Source: Pelecanus crispus (lineage: Eukaryota > Chordata > Aves > Pelecaniformes > Pelecanidae). From it: a stretch of 64,000 nucleotides of DNA. Each line of letters opens with the position of its first letter. The first letter of the stretch is position 1. The position numbers and the translations under genes are program-made. Below the pieces are notes generated by a model. It saw nothing but the letters and a program-made list of their open reading frames with translations, was not told the origin of the DNA and ran no database searches. The stretch covers positions 4,970,001-5,034,000 of the forward strand of contig NC_134643.1 in NCBI RefSeq assembly GCF_030463565.1, read 5' to 3'. Shown here one piece after another: positions 25,201-40,200 of this stretch.

Positions 25201-28200
25201 ATGTAGCAGTTTAAATCTCAGCTGGCCACTGCAGGTTCCTTTTATGTGCTCCTTATATTAACTTTACATATGAAGAAAAGTCAAGACTTCCGAAGAGTAA
25301 TGACTGTCAAACAGATACATTAGGATGGAGTGAGATGGACCATTTTCTGGAGATGCCTGTTTCTCTGTACAGAATACTAAGGGGGCCTATGGTGGCCTGG
25401 TCAGGATTAAATAACGGCTCTTAGATGAGCTGACTCCAACCCAATATTAATATATTACACAACTCCTGTTCTTCATCGTTAGCTCATGCACAGTCTCCCA
25501 CTGCTCTGATTCCCAGCTAGCAACAAGAAGCATTTTGGCCAATACTCACTGTACTTGGTTTTGGTATGAATGGAGCAGTTCTCTGGGCAGACTTCGGCGA
25601 CCAGAACAGGACTGAACAAGTTGGGGCAGCACTCCAACTTTGCACAGACTCTTCTGCAGAAATCCGCTACCTGATCCGACGTTCGCACAATCTTAACAGT
25701 TGCCCTGTATGTCTTCCCTCTGTATCTAGAAAAGAGTACAACAAGACCCCATGTCACCAACCAAGCAATGTCCTTCGATGCTACAGACCAGACTCTCCTC
25801 TGTTGTGGAGATACCTTCCCTAATGACTTTTGGAAGAGCGTCTCTCTTGGGAAGGCAGGCAGAATATGTCTACTTGTTTTATTGGCTCCATTTCAGATGG
25901 ACTTGAGGAATGAAAGACACAGTGGAACTATCTTGGAAGCTGAGGTGTGGACATGATTGGGGAGGAATGCATGTGCAGACTGGGTATATCTGTAGATACA
26001 GCAAGAGATGGAAAAAATAATCACAGTAGTCTTGGTGAGGATACTACACAGGACAGCATGTCCATACTATGAACTGATGCAAAGTTTGGGGGAGAGGGAT
26101 ACAGTCTCTCCTCATGTATTGATCTGCCATGAGAAGATTATATGCCTTGCAGAGCTTTTTGGTCACCACCCTGTACGTGGGCTGCACTGGAAATTGTTTC
26201 TATAAGCCCCCAGCACACCTTTGGTCTTCTCCATTGCAATCTTTCTCAAGGCAGCTCTCACATCACATTCCAGCTCACAAGAAGCCCACAGTTTTGTTGT
26301 GCCAGCTGTGGTTACTGGGATACACACACTGTGTAGAAGTATTTGAGTGAAACTGTACTGCCTGCCATACAGGGACCAGATGACTTCACTGCTATGAGAT
26401 GTGGGCAATACAAAACCTGAGGAACCAATCAGGAGTCTCTTGAGTTTAATGGGGCAGCAACAGGCCTTAAAAACTGATTCCTACAGGGAATGCTTAGAGC
26501 AGAAATTTGCAATGAAAGTTTTGTCTTAAATTTGTTATCCACGTGCTACTAAAACATTTATTTCACTGTTTTATATGAAGTGTTTCTAAGCGATAAATGG
26601 CTAAGAAAGATACAGTTACATCCCTGCTGTAATACATTGTAGATGTGAACTCTGAAAAACCAATTATCCCCATAATTTATTAAACAGCAGCACCAGGCTA
26701 TTGTAAACAGCGAGATAAGGTTTTTAAAACATCTTTTATGCATCCTGAGGAATGCAACACAAGAGACAATCATGAGAGTGCCTGGTGCTAAGGCATTATA
26801 AATATGCTTAGAGGAGAGAAAAGTAACACAAAGAGAGAGGGAGAGACAGTGAAAGAAAGATTATTGGATGGGAGGCAATGAAAGACAAAGATACAGTCAT
26901 GAGGAAAAATGAGACAAATAATTTGCGATGCACAGTTCCCTAGCAGGGAATCAGCTGCTGATAGTCAGATATGGAAGAGGAAGAGGAGGAGAAGGTGAAA
27001 CAAAGGAGATGTGGCCGGAGAGTTAATAAAATACGCAGCACGTGTCCGGACCCTATTCCCTCTCTGAAGGTTTTACCGAGTTGCACAAAGCAACTGAGAA
27101 ACCACCTTTTGCTGCTCTCCATCCCAAAAGCTCTTTCTGGAAACACTGGGGTATGGGAAAAGGGTTTGAAACTGTGGCACATGAAGTGTTATAGAGGGGT
27201 ACCCAAATGAAACTTGGGTCTGAGAACAACCCAGTTACAATGTCTCAGAAGACTTGATCTAAACTATCACCTCAACACAAAACTCTTCCAGAACCTAAAT
27301 GAGCATTTCTGCAAGGCACCAGGCTCTGATACGCCATTTGGTGCCCGACCAGACAATCCAGACAATCCTGGATTCATTCATCCTTATGAATGAATGAATG
27401 AATGACTTAATTAGCCAATCTTCATGCACCCCAACAGACCTGGACAGATGACGTAAAATGGAAAAAGTGTTCCTTCCAGATACAGGGCACTGTTACCCCA
27501 GCCTCCCTACGAAGTAGCTGCACAGGCAGGCTTGCTAAAGGGGGTTTGGCAATACCTAATGTCAGAAGAACAAATTCCACAGGCATTTAAATGTATCTAC
27601 TTATACACGTTTTCTATTTCTTTTCAATGTGTTTGAAAAGACTCTTGCCCTTATTACTTCTCCAGGAGCCATTAAGTTTAATGATGGCCTAGATCATTAG
27701 GCCAGTAAGTCTGCCTCCTGGGACAGAGGCTGCAGAGTTTCATTGTGTTGCCTTCACCTGAACCCCAACAACTTTGGTTGGACTAAAGCATCACTTCCAG
27801 AAAAGCACCAGCCTCCCCTCGAGGGTGTCCACACTGGAAGAATCTTGGCAGCGGGAGCACCTGTACCTATGCCTCATGAGCCTATGCCTCATTTTATGTC
27901 TGGATGTGTCTGGATTTAACTTACAGTTATTTGTCCTTGTTCTGACTTTCACCGCTAGGATGAAAAGACTGCATCTGGTTTTGTTTCCCTGCAAAAGCAC
28001 TGTAATCAAATTGCTTCTTGATCTGCTTTCTTATAAGCTAAGAAAGCAGCCTGATGGGTATTATTCAAGGATGGCTGACTTCTTCTAACTGTGTGCTTCC
28101 TATTGTGTGTGGCTGCCCAGAAAGGACTCATTTTACTAAAGTGCCTGGTGAAACAAAAAGACGAAACCAGGAAAATCAACAAGTGACTGATTTCACAGTC

Positions 28201-31200
28201 TGGTTTGAATGCAATACACACAGTAATTAACAGAATGGATGGCAAAATGGAGATCAACATGACTGCAGCAATCAGTCTCAATAACCCAAGGTGTTAGTAC
28301 TGGCTGTAGTAATATTTTTTACATTATTTTGGCCTTGGCAGCACCTCTTTCAACTATAAACCGGTTTCTACTAATATTTTCCATATTCCTCACACACTAA
28401 AGATTTTTAACACAAACACCACCAAATGTAATCGTGAGCTGTTCTAGGACAGCCATGTGAAAAGAGCTCCTTTGGATATAATCAAAAAACCCTTTTCCAC
28501 TAGCATCACTCAAAAAATTAGCAACTACTGATATTCCTATTGATGTTTTCATACTAGGACTCCTATCTTCCCAACCACTTTTAAGCAGTAAGTAACCTGC
28601 ATGTTAGGCATGGCAGCACTGGAGACTTGGAAAACAGTGGTGTCAAGGATAACACTTTCAGTTTTCCTAGAAATCACTGTTCTTTTAAAAAAGATTTTTC
28701 AGCTACCGCCAAAGAACTCTCCCTTTCCTCTCCCCTCAGATCCTAAAAAATGGAGAAACCCTTATGGCTGAAACTACTTCCAGAAAAATATACTCAGCAT
28801 CTTTGCTGATCCATGAGCAACAATATTAAGCTAATAGCACTTTGCTGGCAATATCATTCTTCTGTTGAAGCTTCCTTTGGTGATAAAATAGATCAGAGGT
28901 TCATGAGAACAAAATGTCTTCTAGGAGCTCCAGCTGGGGACTGTTGTGTGATGACATGAAAAGCCTTGTGCTGAAAACACTTCGAACAGCAAGAGCATGG
29001 AGACTACCCTCATTTTCAGAAGTCTCATCATAAGGATATAGCCCACAGTTCTGACAATCCTTGAGACTATTTTGAACAACTCAGTGGCTAAAAGCCTCAA
29101 TTTCCTTTTGGGGGACCAAATACCTTTATCTATTCTTTGGCAAGAATTTTCCAATTTGTCTTACTAGCTTAAAGTCTGCCAAACATGAGAAATCTCCAGG
29201 AAACACTAGCTACTCACAGCATACAACCAAAGTCTCTCTGCATTGGATCTACCAGAAGCAACTTACCAGTACGGCAGCAGAAATTGTCTAACATCCACTT
29301 CACCATGTTTGAATCAGACTCTGCCTGTATGGGCCATTCCAACTGCCAATGACAGAAAACCCTAAAGTTTTCATCAAAACCCTAATACCCTTGGAGCTAT
29401 TCAGTGTATCTTGAATACCAAGGATTTTGCAAATAATCCTAGTCTAAGTAAAATCAATAAAAATGTAGTAGTTACTCTCCTCCAAAGCTGTTTAATCATC
29501 CAGTGATTTTTTGTACTCTTGAAGACAGGATTCAGAAAGGGGCCTGGAATTGTTCTGGTTGTAAGGACAAGTTTTGTTAATTCTCCTCCTGGTTATGGAA
29601 GGAAAGAGTTTAAGTTATTCCACTGGTGCTAATGACTTCTATCTCCAATATCTGGCACAGAAGGCCACCTGATCACACTAATTCACCCTTGCAGTGCCTC
29701 AAGAAGTATGTGGCAGAGCTGATGTGGAAGACTAACCAGATGATATGAGCTGTAGCTTTGTACTGACCTTTAAGGAGCACCGTTAATAACTGGCTGCCAC
29801 TTGGACTTCATATCATTGATCGCAACCCTTTGGGGTTTTCTTTCCAGTCACTTGTCCAGCCAGCCTTCCACTCATCACACATACATCCAATCCACATCTC
29901 CACAGCTTTGCTATAAGGACGCTATGGGAGACTGTGTTGAATGTCTTGCTAAAATCAACATAAATAACTTCCACTGCTTTTCCCTCAACCATCAAACCAG
30001 TTATCGTATCAGGCACAACTTGCCCTTTGTAAATCCATGCTGGTTCTTGCCAGTCACTTGTTGGTCCTGCACGTTCTTGGAAATGGCTTCCACAAAGATC
30101 TGCCTATTAACCTTCCCAGGAATGTTAGGCTGATAGCCTGTAGTTACTTGGATTCTCCTTCTTGCCCTTCTTGAGAAGGGGTGTGACATTTGCCTTTTAC
30201 AGACATTAGGAAACTTCCCTGATCATCATCAACTTTCAAACATGACAGAGTGGCCTCGCAATGACATTGGCCATGCCCTCAGGCAGAGTTGGCTGCATCC
30301 CATCTGGTTCCACCCACTTGTGCATATCCAGTTTGCTTATAGTGTCTCTAGCTTCTTTTCCATCTACTGTGGGTAACACTTCATTCCCTCAAGCACTTAC
30401 AGGGACCTGGGAAACCTGAGAGCAACCCTTGCTAGCAAAGGCTGAGGCAAAGAAGACTTCGAACACCTCAGCATCATCTATCACAAGTGAAACACAGTCT
30501 TCTAAAGCATCCCAGTGAAAAGACTTTCTTTGAAATGCAGATTCATAAATAAGCAATAGTGTCTGTCATGGGGGGTAAATATTCCTAGAGTTCAGCTACT
30601 GGATTTGTGCAGATCTCAAAATTTCATTTAATTAAGGAGTCCAGGAATACTCATCTTTCTTATTTTAATTAATTGGGCTTCATACAAAACCCAGGAGATA
30701 ACTCTCTGCACACACTGGTAGTGTTTATGTCCAAAGTCCTGCAAAAACGGGTAAGTCCAAACAGCCCCACTTACAACCCTTAGGAATGAAAGCCCTTAAA
30801 AAGCATAAAGTCCCTCAAACATTTTATGTAAAATTGGGAAGCCAAATCTAGATGTAGGCACTGAACTTAAAAACATCGAAACTGTAAGGGTTGAATGCCC
30901 AACAGCTTCGGCTGGCCCTCATGGGAATTCAGGGTATCTGGCCTGACAGTTCTAACTCATCATCACTAGTAAATCAAGTTTGACTATTTTCACAGAGAGC
31001 CAGCAGCGCTGATGGGAAGCGACTGCCATCACGCATTGCAGACACATCTCTTTGGACAATCTAAATTGTTTATCTTCTTTGCAAAGCTAGTGTAATTGAT
31101 TCTGTGCTGGTCACTCACGACAGCAGAGTAAACTAAATGCAGGTTGCCCTAGGTCTGAGATAATGCCTTCCTGGCAGTGCATGATTTGGCATTTGGGCCA

Positions 31201-34200
31201 GTGGGAAAAACAGCCTTCTCTTCACCATCCTCCTCCCTCCCCTTTGCTCTACCCTATTGCAGCCATCGCCACAAACAAACAACAACATTGTCAAGATCCA
31301 AGGAGTTGTCAGTTTACATCAGAAGGAAGGCGGTGACACGACATGTCACATTACAGCACAGACGCTCCAGCTGGCTGTAGAGCTGTCATCATTAGCAGCA
31401 AGACACCACTGGGAGCCGGTGCGGCTGGAAGTCAGTGTAGACAGGCGTTTTCTTGTTATGGGTCTGGAGCACAAGTGACTGTCATACCTCATGTAACGTG
31501 TCATGTGCCATTTGCGCATCCATTTGCATATCTGACTTCATGAACATGTTTTGTTTTCTGCTTCTGCACAACCAAATGCAATTAAAACCCTGGTATGCGT
31601 CTTGATGAAGCAGCTCAAGCAAACTCAAGCAAAAAAGGAAAAAAGAAAGAAGTCCTAGGGTAGCCAAGAAGTCTTAGGGCGTGTCAGCCCTTTGTCACCC
31701 GCTCTTAGAAGTACTCAAACTACCTGCAGGCAAGCTGGTATGACCAGCCAGCACTGCTCTGTGAATAGAGCTCCAGCCTCAGAAGCCAGATAGCTACAGC
31801 AACAAGATGCTGTCCAGCCCCATGAGCTCTGTCTCCTCAGGAGCCAGAGGACAACGCCACACTGAATGGGAATACATTTCTATGCTTAGAAGTAAATCCA
31901 AAACATGCTGTCCCAGCTCTGAGCCTGTAATGACCCATTCTGTGGCTTGATAAAGTTGAAATATGCTGCTTGAGCTGAGACTGCTGCCTCCTGGGGTAGC
32001 CATCATACAGGAACACATACACAACCTGTGACTGGCTGACCAACACAAAATATAAAACCTCCTTGCTGGAAAGCATTGATATACGTCTATCTGGCAGTCT
32101 ATGCGGATATGCCATGTATCCCAGCAGGCTGGCTGCCCTGCTAAATAGACGGGAGGAGGAAAGAGGCACAGGAATGAATAAGTAGAAGCGTCATGGGGGA
32201 AGCTAACAGACATAGAAGTGCTCATTATGGTATGATTAGCGCATCAGGCAACAGTGAGGGACGGTAAGTGGGATGCGATATGGATGAGTGACAATCTCTA
32301 GCGGCCCATGTACTCATAACCGAGTTGGTCTTCCTGGTATAAGCACACCTGGAGTCAACAAGCTGCCTGGGGTCTCAGTGGATTGGGCTGTAGACATAGC
32401 TGACTATCAAGGACAAGACATCGCTGCACTAGGTGGTCACTTAAACGTTTTCCAGGCTGTCTCCCATTAGAAATAAGGACTGCAGCAGCCTTAAGAACCA
32501 GATACTGCTACTTTTGCACAAGGCGGATCCCCACACTCAAATGAGAAATCCCAACAAAGTCCTGATTTGGATACTGCTAATAGGAAAACTCCCTGTAAGC
32601 TCAAGTCTTTGCAGGATAGGACATTAAGATGGGGCATTACAACTTGATTTCACCGCTAGTTACCTGTAGGAGTGCATTATCTGATATTTGCTACTACAAG
32701 GTGTGGGAGCCTTGAATCAATGAAAACCAGGTCATGGACGATGACTTGTTTTTAATGAAAATCCGCATGCGCAAGGATGACTTTTAGATTTCCATCCACA
32801 AAATTTCAGTTAACAAACACAAAACCATGACTTTCCACATGGGTGAAAGAAGCAAATTAAACCCAGGATTTTCTAGTAGCTTTTCATTTCTAATTGCAAT
32901 CCTCCTTTAGAAAAGCAGTTTCCGAGTATGCAGAATAAAAGGTTTTCAATTCTCTCCCTCAACCAGAGCACACATGAGCCTTCTGCAATATCTGCATGGC
33001 CAAAGATCAAATACAATAGCAATCAACAGTGCCATATTTGACAGCCAATCATTTCAAATAACCACGAAAAAATTGCTTTTATTTGAAAAGGAGTAACAGA
33101 GTTCAGTACAAAGGGTGAGATTCACTGCATTTAACTTCAGTACTCAAAAAGTCAAGGTGACCAAGTTTTAGTCAATGGAGAGAGCTGTCTTCAAAGAACT
33201 ATTTGTTGACATCTGTCTTGAAGTAGGATGAATTGCTCTTTGGAGGGACTCTGGAGAGAGCTTAGGTGAGACTCACCTCTTTCAGACAGACAACAGTTGT
33301 TGAAATACATCCTAAGTGTAGTGCCCATTACATAAAGGAGAAATAAATGGGTAAATTACACAGTTGGAAAGGGAAACTGTGCATTTGCTAGATACAGTTT
33401 TCTTAAGTGTTGTTTAGATGAGAATTGAAGCATATCTTCTAGAAAGGCCTCAAATCTTGATCTTAATCCCAGATCTGTTAGTATTTTGTCCTAATCACTC
33501 TCCTGCTTAAAATTCTGTCCCTGCTATTTTGTTTGCACTTTTTTTTGTGCCATTTGTTCTTGCCAGGTTTTTCTGCATTAGAGTGACAGGCTCTATATTA
33601 AAAGCAGTAATACTCCTACATTTAGAAAGCCAGGAATCGAGTTAATTCAGTAATAGCCAAGCTTATAAGAACAGTTTATCATAAAACTCAGGACTTCACT
33701 GAATAAACATGGCATTTTTCATCAAAATCTGGATGGCTGCTTGGAGAAAGACAATAGAAATGAACCGCTCAGGTGAATATTTCATTCCTTAAGTTGCTAT
33801 AGAATGAGTCAAATAATTCAATGAAGCAAAATGATAATTAGAAAAGGAAAACTCTCACAATAGAAAAAAATCTTTTGTTCTCTTTCTCCATCCCCCCCAC
33901 CTCCCCCCATCAGTTCCATTTTTGAAGCCTCTCAAATAAAAGAGCACACGCTGAAGGCTTACTTTGCTTTAAGTGTTTCCTCTTGGAAATTCCACTGAGG
34001 GTCTTCCACTAGCTGCAGTTCTCGTAAAACACTCCCTGGCTTGTAAGCTGCATTGATCACCATGCTGAGAACCTATTGAGAGACAAAACCGACAACACTA
34101 ATGGGTTTAACAGTAGTCCTTGACCACATTAAATACGATCCCAGGTGCTGCATAGGCAGGAGCAGCTTACAGGTGCCAACTTAGGTTCAAGGCTGCACAG

Positions 34201-37200
34201 GGTAAGTGCTAGATGCAATGAGAAGAGGTCCCAGATTGGATCAATGTGCCAAACATATTGTAGATGACACACCAACCTCATATGGTGACTGCATTAAATG
34301 CTGTTAGCCAACCCCAAAGATCTCCTGTTAATCAGTATTTTAATTTGAGACAGACCCTCTCACCCAAAGCAGATTCCATTCCCTGCATTCATACTAATTC
34401 AGTTTAATAAAAAAACGAAAATACTTCTGATGGCTCAACCAGGTACAAAGTCATGCGTACCATTACACACTGAACACTGAAGGGGAAATTCACATACTTG
34501 AGGTCAGCAATATGCTTAAGCATCTGAGTGCTGCATGCCTTGACTGCATTAACAGAATATTAATGAAGTCTACACAAAAAGAGTTTGCAGGAGGTGTGCT
34601 TGAAACCCAGTATGGGTCCACTCTGTATAACAAAACACATGTGCCAATCCATTTAATCCAAAGTCTCTGAGAATAAAAATGATTCCTACTATTGGCTCAG
34701 GGAATCCAAGCTTTAATAGTCTACACTTGGCCTAAGGAGATAAATACAAGAAAACCAAATCTCTTAACAGCACCAGACCATGTGTTTGAACACTCTGCAT
34801 TGTATGTACATGAATGACCCCATAGAGAGTCTGGACTGGTTTTGATATAATTTAGCTATTTACCTAACGCCTGGTCTTAATTCTTTGGGGGCCTGCAAAT
34901 GATTTCAGTACGATGAGCTTTAAGTTTCCACAGCACCCACGAACATGGTTCATCAGAAATGAAAAACTGACTAGGTCATATTGCAAAAAGCAATGTGTTT
35001 ATCTTTTGGGGTTTTTTTCCTGTTTTATTAATCGAGCAACTTGAGGACTTTCTAGCATTTTGAAAACCTCGCAGGATGAATTATTTTCAGGCAAGGGCTT
35101 CACTTGATGCTGCACAGTACCATGCAAAATGGTAGTGGTTTGAGTTGCCTGGCTAGGTTATTTACTAGAAGCAAAATCTGATTTATCATCAGGCCCTTGG
35201 AAACATTACTCGAGCCGCTCTTCAAAAAAGTGCAATTAGAGACACCTAAAGCAACGCCTAATAAGAGCACCAATGTCTTACGCAGCTCTGATCACCTGTA
35301 CATCTCATGTACTCTATGGGGAAGGGCAGGAACACGCTCCCTATCTCACACAAGGGGAAACTACAACAGAGATTTACCCACAGCTCTGCAGCTGGTTCCC
35401 ATCTCATCACACAACCCACTATACTAGTTACAAAGCTATACTGATTCCCAAGCAAACCAAAGAAAGCTTCTGAGTGAGTCCATCCAGTTGCTCATCCACA
35501 TCTTTTCTTGCCTGCTACTCATCACACAAACGGATGGGGCACTGGTCTCTGACACAAAGACACTGAGGTACGATGCAGGGAAGCCAAAGGTGGGTTTTCA
35601 AAAAACATCAAGTGCCAGGGTAGCTCCCCATACTCATTCACAACTCATCAGAAGTGTTCCCCTCCTGATCAGCACATCCAGGGAGTTATTCAACACCTAC
35701 ACAGGAGCTTGTTGGGAAAGCTCTCCTTCAGCACACTTGGACACACGCCCTGCTTGCCAGTGGGAAAGCTGGGAGCAGACAGCAAGCATCTCTTGCTGAC
35801 CGGTTCCCACAAACAGTGCTGCCCTGCTTCTTTATCAGGATGATAGTGTTTGTATGAGTCGTCAGAACAGTTACAAAATGAGCAAGACAAGAAAATCTGA
35901 CCCTACAAACAACGGTGTGGCCCTGCCTGGGCACTATCCCAGACACCTAATCAAATCCAGCCCTGCAAAGACACCCACAATACCCGGACTTCTCTCAAAG
36001 CTGGTGTGTCATCAGCAAGACTCTGTAAACTTCTAAATTCAGTTTAAAGTGTTTTGTAAGAACAATGATTTCCCTTTAAGGGAATAAAAAAAATTTTTTT
36101 TTAAAAAGCTTTGGCTTTTACTCTTCTTGTGTCTCAAATAAGTCCCTGAGTTTGGCATTATACCCTACAGCAGGAGCCCACCACCACGTTGTCAGTGTTA
36201 TCTTCTAACATTATCGCTTCATATTATACACTATATTAAACACTAAGGAGAAAAAAGAACACTTTGTTTCTTGTGGTAAAATTAACTGTGATTAAAGCAA
36301 AACCAGTGAAGAAACCTAGACCAGTTTCCAACTTTCTCTAGAGATAGAAAGTCACTTCACCCATAACAGACTGGTCAAGTTTTGATCTGCTTCACTGAAT
36401 TCCCTTAAACTGGAGTGTGACCAGTCTGAGATTTTGGTAGTTTATTTTCAGCCCAAGAGCAGAAGGGCCCTTTTCTGAGCATGTCTAGACATGCCTGATG
36501 CCACTGGGCAGTTCAGCACCTTTCTTCCTGTCATAGCTTTTTGGTATCCACACATTCCCCATCTCTTCACCCCTCTTCATTAATGGTCCCAACCCTGGAT
36601 GAAGCTTTCTCAGGAGGACTCAGTGACGAGATACAGTTCAATATACCATTACATCTCTTCTGCTGTTCAAGATCAGCATCCTTGTGAGGAGCAACTGAAT
36701 TTCCCTCCTCTATCTGAGATGTGAGCCCACATCTCCCACCTAACAGGACAGACCCTAACGCCCAGGCTAGCCTCAGGCAGGACAATAAAAAGTTGGTTTA
36801 TTTTTCTTGGAATAATTATGTGTCTGTGGAACAGAGAGAGAAAGGAAAAAAAAGAGTTCTTTAGGATCTTTTCATTACATGATCAAGCATCTAAAAGTGC
36901 ACTTTTGTCATAGTCAAGGTTGTAGCACTTAAGTGTTGTCATGCTTATGACAGTCCATGACATTTCAAAAATACAGATGGCCAGATCCTAAGTTGGAGGA
37001 ACCATTACAGATGAGCTGAAGTCCACAGAGCAGTCTTGAAGAGGATGAACCCTCTTGCAGAAATGCAGTTTCTATCTTTCCAGACTATAGAAGGTTTCTG
37101 CAATTCCAACACCATATCTGATCACTAATGATAATGCTATCAGCCTGGCTCAATCATACACCTAAGGCTCAGTACAAGCTACTTAATTTTCTGAGCACCA

Positions 37201-40200
37201 TGACTTAATTATGCAAATGTCTCCTAAGAAGTCACGCTGTGCTCCAAAAGATTCAGGCTGCAGGGTACAACAGTGTTCCTTCACAAAAGCTGGCTGATTT
37301 CTTGTGTTTGCATCAGCTGGACGGTCACATTACCTTTAAGTCCATTTTCTTTTTAAACAGAGAAAGAGTAAAGTGTCTTAAAAATAGTAAAAGCAGTAAG
37401 CAATGAGGCTAATTAATCTTTACAGCATATTTCCCTAAGATATGGTGGGTTATAGATCATCTGAAGTCTTAAAAAGACTTCTCATTTTGTTTTACAATGT
37501 TGCCGTGGTGAGCTGTTGGCATAGATGGAAGAACTGTGCAGAAGTATCTTTTAGATATTCTGACCCAAGAACTAAATATAAAGCTGGCAATGTGTTTATT
37601 TTAATTTAAAGTTAGCATTTATTACATATCTTAGCTACTACAGAGTCACTATTTTTCAGCCCAGATGCAGTTGTTGGATGGCAATAGCTGATGTCTCCCC
37701 TGTATTTGGCTCCAAGTTTCAACTTCTTTTCCAAACAAGTATCTCAGGAATGAGGTAAGCTTTGCAGCTGATGTTAAACAACAGGCATTACCACCTCACT
37801 TGCCTCTTGGGGTGAAAGAAACCACAATAAACCACTGGTCTCAGCAGACACTTGTGCTTGCACCAGGAATAATGAACAGCCAGGCTTTAAAAACAAGTTT
37901 GGCACTAGACAGCACAAGAATTACTTGTCACTCACCTAAGGCTTTCCATGGATGCAAGGATACACGCATACAAACACATACAGAATTAAAATCAGTTATT
38001 TTTGACCATGCTACCAAGTAAGTTGCAATTGCTCTCAAGATTTTGCTGGGAAATCTTGCTCGAGGGCTGCCATTCTGGAAGGCACCTTAGCAGTTTCCTC
38101 CCTGCAGAGCTCACAACCTCTGAATCCAACACTAGGACAAAGCAACTGGGTGGAAATCAGGGGGATGCAGTAACAATGCAGAACTTGGCAGAAATGCCTG
38201 TTCTGCTGGAAAAAAGGTGCTGCACAAAAGCAAATTGCGGCTTCTCTCCTGACACCTCAGGTGAGAACAGCCCAGGCTGCTCAGATGGAAGGAGATGCTC
38301 CTGCTCCACACTAGAAGGCTATCTCCTAACCTTGTTTAATCCAGAGCCAAGCAGTACTGACCCACAGCTATCTCACTGTCAGCATGCAGGCTGGTAGCAC
38401 CTGATTTTTTGGAGCTGGATCCCAGATGATGCTTCACTGCAACAGTGATGGAGGTAAGGAAGGACAAGACCTGGGGGGAAAAGAGGGCTGAGGAGCATCA
38501 TGAACTACAGTTGTGCTGCGTTTTCGGTTACACCCCTCATGATTGAGTGTGGAGGAAGGTAGAGGATGGGGAGCTACTCCCTTGGCATCCAGCCAAGACC
38601 AAGATCTCCCATCAGCTGGTGCTAGTGGGGAGAGGACATCTTGCTTTCTTCTTGCTTCAGAGGTAATCCAGGCCAGCGAATGGGGTAGGAGTTGGTTGTT
38701 CAGCTGGTTTTAGTCTGGGGGTTCCATCAGTGCCAAACACAGCAGCATCTCTGTCATGGAGACTGCTGCCCACTGTGAACTGGCTGGCGACCGGCACAGA
38801 TTTTTAACTAGAGCATCTCTAAAGGCAGTGAGTTATGGCTGGAGACCAGGGTGATTTAAAAAGCTCTCGCCAGACTGCTACTGACTCAGTTTTTCCTTCG
38901 TAGCTGTTGTTTTGAGTTGTCTTTCCCACCCTCCCCTGTGTGTTGCCAAAGTAAAGCCCATGTATAATTTATCTATTCCAGACAAGTTATGCTGATGCAT
39001 AATTTACAATGGCCTGCAATTTTCCTATATAGTGAGAGAGAGAGATAATTATAATGCATTTGCATTCTCAGGGCCACTTCATCAGCGGGTGTAAAGCGAG
39101 ACAAAGGCATCAAGCTCAGCACCGAGACTGGGTTCGGAGGGATGGGGACCCTTCTGAGCTCTTCAGCCACAAGGCTTTGCACAGGTGTGGTCTTGGGCTG
39201 GAGGAGATATCTCCTGCACTGTTCTCACCACTCAGCTCTGCAGTCCTTTTGGGTGCTCTGGCAGCTGCTACAATCTTCATCTCGATGCAGGGATGTCATC
39301 TTTGCCACCTCTTGCCTCCTCCACGTGCTGGGTACCCCCATCTTCCCCCCTGCCCATGGTTCTCTGAGCTGGTGACACCTCTCTTGTCTTGGCAGCAGGT
39401 GATAGGAACCAGGTGTATCTCCCCTACAGCAACACCGTGAATGTCTTCTCTTCACCCTTTCCAGAATTTGGACCTGCTCTCCGTGGCCAGAATGAACTTG
39501 AATTTACCTGCAAAATAACACTGACCAATGCTGAGCCATCACCATTGATCTGCTCTTTGGGAAGTCATTCATGTCTCCAAAAGCAAGACACCCATGTCTC
39601 ACTGACACTGCTATTTGCTCCTTCAGCAAGCAATTCTGTAAGGAGGCAGAGCAAGAGAAAATAGCCTTTCTGTAGGAAACTCAGGTTGGTTTCCACAGTT
39701 GGTAATTGGTCCCATTCTTGAGGAATTTGGAGAAGCTGCTGTTAGTCTATGCAGCAAAGCCCTAAGACACTAGGGGAGGCCCGGCAGAAGCTTTGCACTG
39801 CTTATGTTTTCAAAATCCAAATTCCAGGAGGAAAGGAGGAAGAAACATTAAGTATTGACTGTGCATGCCTCATGTTTCCCCTATGTTGCTTTTTCACTGC
39901 CTGCTTCTCAAGTAGCAGCAGATTGCTAACGCTCTCCATCAGCAAGCCGCTATGGACTTGCTTTCAAATTTGGCAGCTGTCAACTTTTGCTCTGCAACTA
40001 CTTTATCCTGCTTTCTGCTGAGGGCTATTTTTGACTTGCTGCTTTGATACTAAAGTGTCCTGCCTGCACAGCTCAGCTTTCAACCACCTGAGTTTTCAAC
40101 CAGCAGCGCTGTTGTGTATCAAGCAGTACACATAGCTGATGAGGAAGTGAGTGGGGACACAGGAGCCACTCTACAGTACAGTACAGACATGTTTTCAAAA

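Larger units (their letters stand above)
25726..33962 (-). other. SFMBT2: SFMBT2 intron i-j (largest in window)
   Basis: The intron is 8237 nt, donor GTAAGC and acceptor TTTTCTAG. It contains the CR1 reverse transcriptase fragment at 29770-30490 and a (TGAA)n tract near 27390. A 143-codon minus frame at 31794-32225 shows no family similarity. Confidence 0.85.

Noticed and set aside
31794..32225. 143-codon minus-strand open frame
   Set aside because: It is intronic, Ser/Cys-rich, without splice sites in phase and with no similarity to SFMBT2 or other families.
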